Shown here: positions 33,884 to 41,704 of the stretch, piece by piece
Numbering within the stretch: the first letter of the stretch is position 1
Layout of the letters: the number at the start of each line of letters is the position of its first letter
Assembly: GCF_023242365.1 (NCBI RefSeq)
Contig: NZ_JALLIX010000029.1
Coordinates: 1 to 64,000, forward strand
Source of the DNA: Pseudomonas sp. MWU13-2100
GTDB lineage: Bacteria > Pseudomonadota > Gammaproteobacteria > Pseudomonadales > Pseudomonadaceae
Length of the DNA stretch: 64,000 nucleotides
Direction of reading: 5' to 3'
Notes under the pieces: model-generated
Databases searched by the model: none
What the model saw: only the letters and a program-made list of their open reading frames with translations
Told to the model about the DNA's origin: nothing
Made by a program: the position numbers and the translations under genes

Positions 33884-33964
33884 CCGGTAACCGTCGCAAC
33901 CGACAGGTGCCTTGGCCCTGTGCGTTGAGCGGTTTTGCCCATTGAGCCACCTGAGGAAACCATC

Positions 33965-34114
33965 ATGTCACGTCGTCTTTCGCTGCTGGGTGCCGCTGTG
34001 TTGCTGCTGAGTCTGAGCGGTTGTGTGATCTTGCCGGGCCATCGGGACCATTGCTGCTGGCGGTATTACGGGGATGCGACGCCCGCTGCTGTGAATTCCG
34101 TGGCAAACGGCTAA
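33965..34114 (+). CDS. 49-residue lipoprotein
   Basis: A short gene from the ATG at 33965 with GAGGA seven bases upstream. The signal peptide 'MSRRLSLLGAAVLLLSLSGC' ends in a lipobox with Cys20. The mature part is only 30 residues and includes 'HRDHCCWRYYG', with His and paired Cys that could bind a metal. The ECF-type promoter copy 3 lies upstream. I do not know the family. Its small size, clear start and regulon-type promoter support it as real. Confidence 0.78.
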   Translation: MSRRLSLLGAAVLLLSLSGCVILPGHRDHCCWRYYGDATPAAVNSVANG

Positions 34115-34144
34115 TAGGGACAGCGTCTTGAAAGCGCCACGAAA

Positions 34145-34234
34145 CCTGTAGGAGCCGGCTTGCTGGCGATGGGATCGACGCGCTGTACTGTCAAACCGCG
34201 TCGTCTGAATCGCCAGCAAGCCGGCTTCTACAGG
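34145..34234. repeat. REP-type inverted pair
   Basis: CCTGTAGGAGCCGGCTTGC TGGCGAT (34145-34170) and its inverted copy ATCGCCAGCAAGCCGGCTTC TACAGG (34209-34234) flank a 38-base centre. The GCCGGCTTGCTGGCGAT core is the common Pseudomonas REP unit. It sits after a gene end, the usual place. A related pair is at 54261-54331. Confidence 0.85.
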
Positions 34235-34410
34235 GGGCACTGTTGGCTTGTCATAAAATGAAGTAATTCCCAACTTGTGTTTTGTGCTTTGTTGAGACTG
34301 GAAAATCATAAAGAACAGGCCCATCATTCCCGTTGCTGTCTAAGCTTCACAGATCTGCGCCGCGTCTCTTGGAGAGCGGTGGGAAATTAGCCTTCTTCCG
34401 GGAAATTATT

Positions 34411-35283
34411 TTGTCTAACGTCTGCTCCAGCGGCCTCGATATTGGCTTCGCTTCGCTGAATTACCTGCAAATCGGCATCCTGGGCATCATCCAGGGCATC
34501 ACGGAACTGCTACCTATCTCGTCCACGGCGCATATGCGCATTGTGCCGGCGGTACTCGGCTGGCAGGATCCGGGCTCGGCTTTTTCGGCCGCGATGCAAT
34601 TGGCCGCGCTGGCGGCAGTGGTCAGTTATTTCTGGCGTGATGTGCGCGATGTGGTCGGCGGCAGTATCGGCGCCGTGCGCCAGCGCGACTACAACAGCCC
34701 GTGGTTCAAACTGGCGGTGGCGATCATCCTGGCGACCATTCCCATCGGGATCGCTGGCCTGGCCCTGTCTTCGACACTCAACGCCTGCGACTCGCCCCTG
34801 CGCGGGCTGACGGTGATCGGCATTTCCTGCCTGGTGATGGCGGTGTTGATGGCGATATCCGAGTTCAGTGCCCGCCATCAGCGAGTGGTGGGCCAGATGC
34901 GCCTGCGCGATGCGCTGATCGTCGGTATCGCCCAGGTCGGTGCGCTGATCCCGGGCGTGTCCCGTTCCGGCTCGACACTGACCGCGGCGCTGTTCCTCAA
35001 CTTCAAGCGTGAAGAGGCCGCCCGGTTCTCCTTCCTGCTAGGCTTGCCGGCGATCGCGCTGGCCGGGCTCAAGGAGTTGTGGGTGCTGCACCATGCGCAG
35101 ATCCCGGTGGAGGCCTGGAGCCATCTGCTGTTCGGATTGGTGGTCGCGAGCGTCTCGGCGTTCTGCGCGATCTGGGGCCTGATGCGCTTCCTGGAGCGCT
35201 TCTCCACCTGGCCGTTCGTGATCTATCGCGCGGTACTGGGGATTTTCCTCCTCGTCGGGGTCAGCACCGGCTTTCTGTCGTAA
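34411..35283 (+). CDS. uppP: Undecaprenyl-diphosphatase (UppP/BacA family)
   Basis: An inner-membrane phosphatase that recycles the undecaprenyl lipid carrier for cell-wall synthesis. The conserved motifs are 'GIIQGITELLPISSTAHMRI' and 'ALIPGVSRSGSTLTAALFL' (PGxSRSG), with about eight helices. The start is uncertain: the frame is open from a TTG at 34333, and the next plausible start is the TTG at 34411 (about 290 residues), while typical family members begin close to 'GIIQG'. The nearest family form with 'SSTAHM' is a Pseudomonas paralogue. It may add bacitracin resistance. Confidence 0.88.
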   Translation: MSNVCSSGLDIGFASLNYLQIGILGIIQGITELLPISSTAHMRIVPAVLGWQDPGSAFSAAMQLAALAAVVSYFWRDVRDVVGGSIGAVRQRDYNSPWFKLAVAIILATIPIGIAGLALSSTLNACDSPLRGLTVIGISCLVMAVLMAISEFSARHQRVVGQMRLRDALIVGIAQVGALIPGVSRSGSTLTAALFLNFKREEAARFSFLLGLPAIALAGLKELWVLHHAQIPVEAWSHLLFGLVVASVSAFCAIWGLMRFLERFSTWPFVIYRAVLGIFLLVGVSTGFLS

Positions 35284-35316
35284 TCGACACGCCCGAGCGT
35301 AGCCTGCGGGCTACGC

Positions 35317-36507
35317 TTATTTCGCCGTTCCCAGCGCATAGCGTCGGCAATGCTCCAGATAGCCCTGCTCATGGCTGCCGACCAATTGCACGACACTGGT
35401 CCATAACCAGGACGGCGCATCGAGGGTTTTCGAGCGATTGAGCTGCAGCTCCGCTCGCCAGTTTTTGCGCGTGGCTTCATCCATCTGCCGGGCATGGGCG
35501 ATGCCGATCACCCGGGCCAGATAGCCTGCCGCGTGCATGGCGTCGGTTTCATTGAGGGTGTCCAGTTCCAGCTTGAGGTCCTGGGGCAGCAGTTCACGAA
35601 TGAACATCCCATGGTCGAGAAAGCGCGTGGCGATCATCCGTTCTCCCAGGCCGGGGGAAAGGTGTCGGGCACCCTCGACCACCCGTCGCGCGTTATCCCG
35701 CGGCATGTGCACGTGGGGGCCGCGAGGGGCAGCCGCGGCGACGGCTTCCTTGACGTCGATCAGGCAGTAATCCTGCTCATCATGCCCGCCGACACCCAGT
35801 AGCACGGCGTAGCGCAGCAGTCCCAGGGAACTGCAACCCTTGACCCAATAGGCACAGTCGAGCAGTTCGACACTGGCATCGTTGGGACGCCCCTTGAGCG
35901 AGGTCACCAGGGCCTGGAGCTCTGCCCCGGCACACAAGGCCTTGATCTCGGTTTTTTCGCTGCGGGACATCGGCCAGAAGTGCCGCCCCATTGGCAGGGT
36001 CGGTTTGGTGTTCTCCATACGCTCGCGGGCCAGGTTCTTCCAGGTGCGCTTGACCGCGTCGCGCAGGCCGGCCTTGACCTGCGACGGGCGCTCGGGCGTA
36101 CGGTCGGTCTCGTCCAGCAGGGCCTGTTCGTAGCCCACCATCATTTCCTCGAGCATGCGTGCGGTGGTCACGCCGGGCAGGTCCGAGCCGCGGGCGGCGG
36201 TCGCCAGGGACAAGGCCAGACGCACCAGGTCATGGGCGGGGTTGCCGATCACCGTCTGGTCCAGGTCGCGAATATGGATATCGATCCCCCCGTGGCTGTC
36301 CCCGGTGGGGCCCAGGTTGCCGGCGTGACAGTCGCCGCAGATCCACACGTTGGGGCCATGGGGCAGGCGTCTGCCGCGTTGGCTGTGCAACCACTCATAG
36401 AACTGGACCGTGCTGCCACGTACATAGGCGTGGGCCGAGCGGGCCATCTTTTCATTGCGCAGGTTGGAGAGGAGGGCGTTGCGGTCGGCGGGGCGAGGTG
36501 GTTTCAA
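35317..36507 (-). CDS. DUF2252-family protein
   Basis: A 396-residue soluble protein with the DUF2252 signature 'MARSAHAYVRGSTVQFYEWL' near residue 20 and 'WICGDCHAGNLGPTGDSHGG' near 55, followed by 'DLDQTVIGNPAHDLVRLAL'. The Asp/His-rich core resembles a kinase-like or phosphotransferase fold. The function is unknown. Late text includes 'LVGSHEQGYLEHCRRYALG'. It is full length, alone on its strand, and convergent with UppP. Confidence 0.9.
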   Translation of the reverse strand: MKPPRPADRNALLSNLRNEKMARSAHAYVRGSTVQFYEWLHSQRGRRLPHGPNVWICGDCHAGNLGPTGDSHGGIDIHIRDLDQTVIGNPAHDLVRLALSLATAARGSDLPGVTTARMLEEMMVGYEQALLDETDRTPERPSQVKAGLRDAVKRTWKNLARERMENTKPTLPMGRHFWPMSRSEKTEIKALCAGAELQALVTSLKGRPNDASVELLDCAYWVKGCSSLGLLRYAVLLGVGGHDEQDYCLIDVKEAVAAAAPRGPHVHMPRDNARRVVEGARHLSPGLGERMIATRFLDHGMFIRELLPQDLKLELDTLNETDAMHAAGYLARVIGIAHARQMDEATRKNWRAELQLNRSKTLDAPSWLWTSVVQLVGSHEQGYLEHCRRYALGTAK

Positions 36508-36616
36508 GGGTGGGCTCTTCGTTCTGATGAGAATGCATACTCATTTCGTATAGAGCCTAGACCTCGGCGTGGATGCGTTCGATCCCTGGCCGGATGATTT
36601 TCCGCGTTTTCCACGC

Positions 36617-36645
36617 AAAAAAAAGGCCCGCAAAAAATGCGGGCC
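36617..36645 (-). terminator. Intrinsic terminator (leftward)
   Basis: GGCCCGC-AAAAAAT-GCGGGCC (36625-36645) followed, on the leftward strand, by eight uridines (36617-36624). It would end transcription coming from the GNAT gene. Confidence 0.85.
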
Positions 36646-36842
36646 AATAAGAGGTTTCACCAAAGAAGCAGGTAGAAATATAAACAGTCCAGGCCTTGTT
36701 CACAGTGAAAGAAGTTTTATTCTATAAAGAATAAAACCTAATATTTTCAATGGCTTGTATGTGAATGTCGGAGTGTTTTTGCGGCCGCCCCTGAAGAAAT
36801 TTTCATTATTGCCCTGGACTCCGTGGGAGGGGCCGGAAGGCG

Positions 36843-37508
36843 CTATCGCTGCAGATTTTTTTCCAGTCCCAGGCGAACGTCTGGCCACTCCTCGTCAATG
36901 ATGCTGAAACGTACGGAGTTGCGTTTACGCCCGTCCGGCATGATCCGCTCGTTGCGCACGATGCCTTCCTGCTTGGCGCCCAGGCGCAGAATGGCCGCCC
37001 GGGACTTCTCGTTGATCTCATCGGTGGTGAACTGCACCCGTACGCAAGCGAGCACTTCGAAGGCGTGGCGCAACATCAGGTACTTGGCTTCGGTATTGAC
37101 GAAGCTTTTCTGCCAGCGGGTCGAGAGCCAGGTGCTGCCGATTTCCAGCTTGCGGTACTGGCGATCGATCTTCCAGAAGCGCGTCGAGCCGATTACTTCG
37201 CCGGTGGCCTTGATCACGATGACAAACGGCATCACCGTGCCGGCTTCCCGCCCCGTGAGGGCTGTGCGCAGGTAGGACCCGACCGTGCCGGGCCCCGGAA
37301 CGATGGTAAAGGGCAGGTTCCACAGTTCGCCATCCCGGGCGGCTGCCACCAGGGCGTCGGCATCGTCGGGCTGGAGTGGGCGCAGCAGCAAGCGGTCGCC
37401 TTCAAGGGATTGCAGCAAGTGCAGGTTTTTCACGGGGCAGGCGCTCGCAGTGCGGATTTCAGCGAGCATTACAAAGGAGCCGGGATCGGGTTTGCAAGGG
37501 CCATTCAA
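36843..37508 (-). CDS. RimJ/RimL-type GNAT acetyltransferase
   Basis: A GNAT enzyme of up to 221 residues; the homologous part starts near 'LLLRPLQPDDADALVAAARD'. The family strand is 'FVIVIKATGEVIGSTRFWKI' and the acceptor-side text 'RKLEIGSTWLSTRWQKSFVN' is followed by 'TEAKYLMLRHAFEVLACVRV'. The late 'NEKSRAAILRLGAKQEGIVR' matches RimJ/RimL proteins. The start is uncertain: ATG 37508 and ATG 37470 are both possible, and neither has a strong ribosome-binding site. The substrate, an N-terminus or an amine, is unknown. Confidence 0.88.
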   Translation of the reverse strand: MNGPCKPDPGSFVMLAEIRTASACPVKNLHLLQSLEGDRLLLRPLQPDDADALVAAARDGELWNLPFTIVPGPGTVGSYLRTALTGREAGTVMPFVIVIKATGEVIGSTRFWKIDRQYRKLEIGSTWLSTRWQKSFVNTEAKYLMLRHAFEVLACVRVQFTTDEINEKSRAAILRLGAKQEGIVRNERIMPDGRKRNSVRFSIIDEEWPDVRLGLEKNLQR

Positions 37509-37541
37509 GGTTGAAACAGGCAGGCCAATGCCGCCGTCGGC

Positions 37542-38021
37542 TCAGGCCTGGCTCACATCGAGCAGTTGGGGCTTGGCAATCGCCAGGTAATCCTGGGTAT
37601 CGAGCACCATTGACGCATCCAGCCGGCCGGCATTGAAGGCAATTTCGCCGTAGCGGGTGGTCAGGGCCGGATCGACGATCAATTGAATCCGCTCATCGAA
37701 GACGAAAGGCGGAATGGCGCCGATCCGGCAGCCGGTCAGCTCCATGGCGGTTTCGGCCTTCACCAGTTCGGCTTTTTTCCCGCCCAGGGCCGCACCGACC
37801 TTCTTCATGTCAAGCTTCTGGTCCCCTGGCAATATCACCAGGGCATAGGTTTCGGCCTGGCCCTTGAGCGAGCAGAGCATGGCCTTGGCACCCTGGCCCG
37901 GCTCGGTGCCACGGATTTCGGCGACCCGTGCCGACTGGCCCTCGGCATCGTGCATCAACACCCGGTAGGAGGCGGCGCGGGCATCGAGTAGTGCCACCAG
38001 GCGATCGAACATCGGATACAT
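37542..38021 (-). CDS. YbaK/ProX-type aminoacyl-tRNA deacylase
   Basis: A 159-residue single-domain protein of the YbaK/EbsC group, which hydrolyses mischarged prolyl-tRNA or related species. Family features are 'GAKAMLCSLKGQAETYALVI', the Lys in 'DQKLDMKKVGAALGGKKAEL' and the 'GCRIGAIPPFVFDERIQLIV' loop with the Gly-x-x-Pro-Pro motif. It lies 24 bases upstream of nothing on this strand except the exporter gene, which is transcribed in the same direction toward it. Full length. Confidence 0.9.
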   Translation of the reverse strand: MYPMFDRLVALLDARAASYRVLMHDAEGQSARVAEIRGTEPGQGAKAMLCSLKGQAETYALVILPGDQKLDMKKVGAALGGKKAELVKAETAMELTGCRIGAIPPFVFDERIQLIVDPALTTRYGEIAFNAGRLDASMVLDTQDYLAIAKPQLLDVSQA

Positions 38022-38045
38022 GGAATTTTCCTCAGGTGTACGGAA

Positions 38046-38810
38046 TCAGGCTTGCAGAATCAGGTCGTAGGACAGTTTGCTGATCAGGATCACCAGCAAC
38101 ACCAGGAACAGCGCCCGGACAAAGGGTACGCCTTTATGCACTGCCAGCCAGGTGCCGGTCAGCGCACCGAGGATGTTGAAGACGGCCATGGGGATGGCGA
38201 TCAGGTAAAGCACGTTGCCCGTTGGGATGAAGAAGATCAGCGCCGCGACGTTGGTCGCGATGTTCACCACCTTGGCCGACGCCGAGGCATGCAGGAAGTC
38301 AAAGGCGAAGCAGCGGATAAACAGGAAAATCAGGAAACTGCCGGTCCCGGGGCCGAACAGCCCGTCGTAGAAACCGATGGCCCCGCCGATAACGATCGCC
38401 AGCAACTTTTCCCGGGTGCCGATGCGCATGGGCTTGTGCAGGGCGCCGAAGTCCTTCTTCCAGAAGGTGTAGATCGCCATCAGCACGATCAGCACCAGCA
38501 CCGCCGGGCGGATCACCGATTGCGGCACGGAGGAGACCGTGGCCGCGCCGAAGAAGGCCATGGCAAAGGCCGCGCAGGCCGCGGGGACCACCAGGCTCCA
38601 GTCGATCACCACCTTGCGTACGAAGGACCGGGCGGCGAATGCGGTGCCGCAGGCGGCCGCGACCTTGTTGGTACCCAGCAACGCCGCCGGTGATGCCGTG
38701 GGCAACACGTTGAACAGCGCGGGTATCTGGATCAGTCCGCCGCCGCCCACCGCCGCATCGATCAGGCCGGCGGCGAAGGCGAACACGCAAAGGATGACAA
38801 TATCGACCAT
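38046..38810 (-). CDS. TauE/SafE-family sulfite/organic-anion exporter
   Basis: From the ATG at 38810 it has 254 residues and about eight helices. The duplicated family motif is 'FAAGLIDAAVGGGGLIQIPA' near the start and 'GGAIGFYDGLFGPGTGSFLI' near 140. TauE/SafE proteins export sulfoacetate, sulfite or other organic anions. It starts four bases after the stop of the dioxygenase gene, so they share an mRNA, and its cargo may be the dioxygenase product or a by-product. The substrate is not readable. Confidence 0.92.
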   Translation of the reverse strand: MVDIVILCVFAFAAGLIDAAVGGGGLIQIPALFNVLPTASPAALLGTNKVAAACGTAFAARSFVRKVVIDWSLVVPAACAAFAMAFFGAATVSSVPQSVIRPAVLVLIVLMAIYTFWKKDFGALHKPMRIGTREKLLAIVIGGAIGFYDGLFGPGTGSFLIFLFIRCFAFDFLHASASAKVVNIATNVAALIFFIPTGNVLYLIAIPMAVFNILGALTGTWLAVHKGVPFVRALFLVLLVILISKLSYDLILQA

Positions 38811-38814
38811 GAAA

Positions 38815-39900
38815 TCAGGCTCTGACGATGAAAGGTTGGTGAGGGTCCAGCGGCACCACGCGTGCCGGGTCGTTGACCCCGAAGACGCGCAGCATCCAGC
38901 GGTCGCGGCCGTCGTAGCGCGGGCTGAAACCGTCCCGGGCATGCAGGGTTTGTTGGTTCTTGAAGATCAGCATGTCCCCCGGTTGCAGCAGAATCTGGTG
39001 CTCGACATCGGGATGGTTGGCGGCAGCGGCGAACATCTGCAGGGCAAACTGCGCGTTGGCGCAGGTCGCGGCGACACTGGCCTTGTTGTAGCGGCAATAC
39101 AGATCACCGCCGGCATTTCTATACAGCAGAGGGACGTTTTCCAGCACATTACCCTGTTTGTCGAAGGAGGCCGGTCGGCGAATGGCGAAGTGCGGTCGCG
39201 ACAATTCTTCTTCGACCGAGGCTGGCAGCATGGCCAGCACGTCGGCGATGGCGACGATGCGTGTCGGCACGTCGAGCTCGCAACGCAGACCGGTCAGGGA
39301 CAGGTATTCCGGACAGGCCGACAAGTGCGCGACGGGTTCGCAGGTCAGGGGCAGGTGCGGGTTGTCGACATGCATGCCCAGGTCCATGCGTGAGCCATAG
39401 GAGCTTGTTTCGCTCTCGCGCTGCTGCTTGGGCGATACATGGCGGAACACCGTGTCATCGCTTTCGCCTTCGTAGGCCACCGGATGGGTTTTCAGGGTTT
39501 GCAGCACGGACAGGATCGCCCCCGCTATCACCGGCAGATTCTCGATACCCGGTGCCATGTCGTAGGGGGTGGTCGGTAGCTGCAGGTCCACAGGCAGCCC
39601 CCTGACAATCATCGCCACATCACTGGACTGGGGAAAGTCACGCAGTTGTTGGATTTTCTCGGCGCACAGGGTGTTCTCCAGCAACTGGCCCAGGGCCGGC
39701 ATGCGGTTGATGCCTGAAGTGCTGTCAGTCACCGCCTGCGACGCCAGGCCGGCGTGTAGGCTACGCTGTTCTTCGAACGATACATGAATCTGCGATATCC
39801 CCTGTCGGGTCGAGGTCGCAGACTTTTTCCCCAGCCATTCGCGAATTTCTTCACCGATAAGCGCCGCAGATTTCCCGACTATTTCATCCAGCTTTGACAC
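38815..39900 (-). CDS. Fe(II)/2-oxoglutarate dioxygenase, clavaminate-synthase/TauD-like
   Basis: A 361-residue oxygenase. The iron ligands are His and Asp in 'MDLGMHVDNPHLPLTCEP' and the distal His in 'NQQTLHARDGFSPRYDGRDR', where the following Arg in 'RWMLRVF' binds 2-oxoglutarate. This HxD...H pattern and the size match the clavaminate-synthase-like group, which hydroxylates free amino acids such as arginine, asparagine or lysine. It is followed by the TauE-type exporter and preceded by a divergent LysR gene. The target amino acid is a guess. Start ATG 39900. Confidence 0.85.
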   Translation of the reverse strand: MSKLDEIVGKSAALIGEEIREWLGKKSATSTRQGISQIHVSFEEQRSLHAGLASQAVTDSTSGINRMPALGQLLENTLCAEKIQQLRDFPQSSDVAMIVRGLPVDLQLPTTPYDMAPGIENLPVIAGAILSVLQTLKTHPVAYEGESDDTVFRHVSPKQQRESETSSYGSRMDLGMHVDNPHLPLTCEPVAHLSACPEYLSLTGLRCELDVPTRIVAIADVLAMLPASVEEELSRPHFAIRRPASFDKQGNVLENVPLLYRNAGGDLYCRYNKASVAATCANAQFALQMFAAAANHPDVEHQILLQPGDMLIFKNQQTLHARDGFSPRYDGRDRWMLRVFGVNDPARVVPLDPHQPFIVRA

Positions 39901-40010
39901 GTCCGTTTGCTCCTGTTTGCCTACGTCCCTGTGGGTTGAGCGGGAAGGCTAACGGAAGGGCCTTTTTTGTGTTGCAATACCACGTTGTGAAAAGTGCAAT
40001 GAGGTGGGGA

Positions 40011-40940
40011 ATGGCCCTGGATATGTTGGGGGAGCTGGAAGCCTTCGCGACGGTGGCGCGCAAGCGTAGCTTCGTTGCCGCGGCCCGCGCCCTGGGACGT
40101 TCTCCCAGCTCGCTGACCCGTGCGGTGCAGGCCCTGGAGGAAAGTGCCGGGGTCAAGCTGTTCAATCGATCGTCGAATGCCGTAAGCCTGACCGAGGCGG
40201 GTGAACGCTTCTTGCCCCATGCTTGCAAAATGCTGGATCTGCAACGTGAGGCGGATGAAGACCTGGCCGGTCTCAGCGGCCTGGCCCACGGCTGGATCCG
40301 CTTTTCCGCCCCCGAGTTTCTCGGACACGGGGTCTTGCCACGGCTGATCGCGCAGTACTGCGAGCATTATCCGGATGTGAACGTCGATGTGATTTTCACC
40401 GATGAGACCATCGACCCGGCCAAGAGCAAGTTGGACTTCTCGATTCGCGGCGCGTTTCCGCAATCCAGTGACCTGATCGGTTTTCCGCTGTGGAGCTATT
40501 CACGTTACCTGTATGCCAGCCCCGGGTATCTGGAGCGGCGCGGGATGCCGGATTCCATCGAGGCGCTGGAGGCCCATTCGCTGATCCTGCATACCGCGCC
40601 GCGGATCCTCAAAGAGTGGAATTTTCGCAACGAGGAGCAGGCCATCAGCTTTCGGGTCCATCCGAAGTTTCGCTTTAGCTCCGGTGCGGCGGTGTTCCAC
40701 GCGGCCCTGGCGGGGGTCGGCATTGCCCGCCTGGCGGACTGGCTGGCGGAACCCGAGGTCGAGGCCGGGCGCCTGGTCCGGGTCTGTCCTGAATACAAGC
40801 TCACCTCCAGCAGTGGCGAGAGTCCGCAGATGCATGCCGTGTATCCGGCGGGGAGTCTGCCGCTGCGGGTGAAGTCGCTGCTGGAGGTGATTCGCGGCTT
40901 CGGCGAAAGCCTGGATCGCAAGCATTCGCTGACGTTCTAG
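40011..40940 (+). CDS. LysR-family regulator, divergent from the dioxygenase gene
   Basis: I start it at ATG 40011 (GAGG six bases upstream), giving 309 residues. The winged helix is 'MLGELEAFATVARKRSFVAA' with 'ARALGRSPSSLTRAVQALEE' and 'KLFNRSSNAVSLTEAGERFL'. The effector domain follows. Its short gap of about 110 bases to the dioxygenase start suggests it controls the dioxygenase-exporter pair. Its stop overlaps that of the truncated MHS gene on the other strand. Confidence 0.92.
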   Translation: MALDMLGELEAFATVARKRSFVAAARALGRSPSSLTRAVQALEESAGVKLFNRSSNAVSLTEAGERFLPHACKMLDLQREADEDLAGLSGLAHGWIRFSAPEFLGHGVLPRLIAQYCEHYPDVNVDVIFTDETIDPAKSKLDFSIRGAFPQSSDLIGFPLWSYSRYLYASPGYLERRGMPDSIEALEAHSLILHTAPRILKEWNFRNEEQAISFRVHPKFRFSSGAAVFHAALAGVGIARLADWLAEPEVEAGRLVRVCPEYKLTSSSGESPQMHAVYPAGSLPLRVKSLLEVIRGFGESLDRKHSLTF

Positions 40941-41665
40941 GCGGCCGCCAGGCCGCCGGCCACCGCCGTGCCGATTTCCCGTCCGGTGCCGAAGCCCGAG
41001 GAGCGGGTCTGGGTCGGGAACTGACGGCTGAGGAATGAACCCTGCGGGGCAAACATCATCGGTGCCAGGACTCCGGTGCCGATGCCGATTGCCAGGTAGA
41101 TCTGCCAGTTTTCACCGCTACCCAGCAGCATCAGAAAGGGATAGGCGCACAGCAGCGAAAACGCCCCGCCGAGAATCAACACCGCCTTGCTGCTCCAGCG
41201 ATCGCACAACCAGCCGAAAAATGGCACGGCGACGATGGCCACCAGACTGGCGAGGGTCACCGACAAGGACCTCACATGTACGTCGACGCCTTTGTATTGG
41301 GTGAGGTAGGCCAGGGAAACAGTCTTGAAGATATGGCTCAGGGCGTTGTAGCCGATGGCGACGAAAAACACCACGACGAGGTCCTTGAGGTCGTTCTTCA
41401 ACAGTGCTTTCAACGGCGAGACCTTGGGCTGCGCGCGTTTGTGCTGGTCCAGTTCCTTGAAATCCGGGGTTTCCGGAATGCTGTTGCGCACCCTCAGGCC
41501 GACACCGACCAGGGCGATGCTGCAGACAAAGGGGATGCGCCAGCCGCCTTCGAGCAGGAACCCATTGCCGTTGAGGGTCAGCAGGTAGATGGTCAGCGAC
41601 GACAGTAGCTGGCCGAGGTTCAGCCCCAGCGTCGGCCGGGCGCCCTGGCTGCCTTGGTCGGGCAA
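40937..41665 (-). pseudogene. MHS-type carrier truncated at both ends
   Basis: The remaining 242 codons cover helices from about 5 to 11 of a metabolite:H+ symporter (about 430 residues when intact). Family text is 'GGWRIPFVCSIALVGVGLRV' then 'RNSIPETPDFKEL', and 'GWLCDRWSSKAVLILGGAFS'. The start is a TTG inside the usual 'RG....' region, so about 160 residues are missing. The last residues 'REIGTAVAGGLAAA' end at a TAG where the family continues with another helix. It abuts lhgO, and MHS carriers include 2-oxoglutarate-type permeases, so it was probably part of a 2-hydroxyglutarate uptake unit. Confidence 0.75.
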
Positions 41666-41679
41666 ACGAGGAGGGGGTA

Positions 41680-41695
41680 CTCCCGTAAGCGGGAG
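41680..41695 (-). terminator. Short hairpin after lhgO
   Basis: CTCCCG-TAAG-CGGGAG forms a 6-bp stem nine bases past the lhgO stop. Only a weak terminator: the downstream strand is not uridine-rich. Confidence 0.45.
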
Positions 41696-41704
41696 GGTTG
41701 TGGG

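Noticed and set aside
33768..33950. 60-codon leftward frame over the ECF promoter region
   Set aside because: It covers the two divergent promoter motifs and has no homology or ribosome-binding site.
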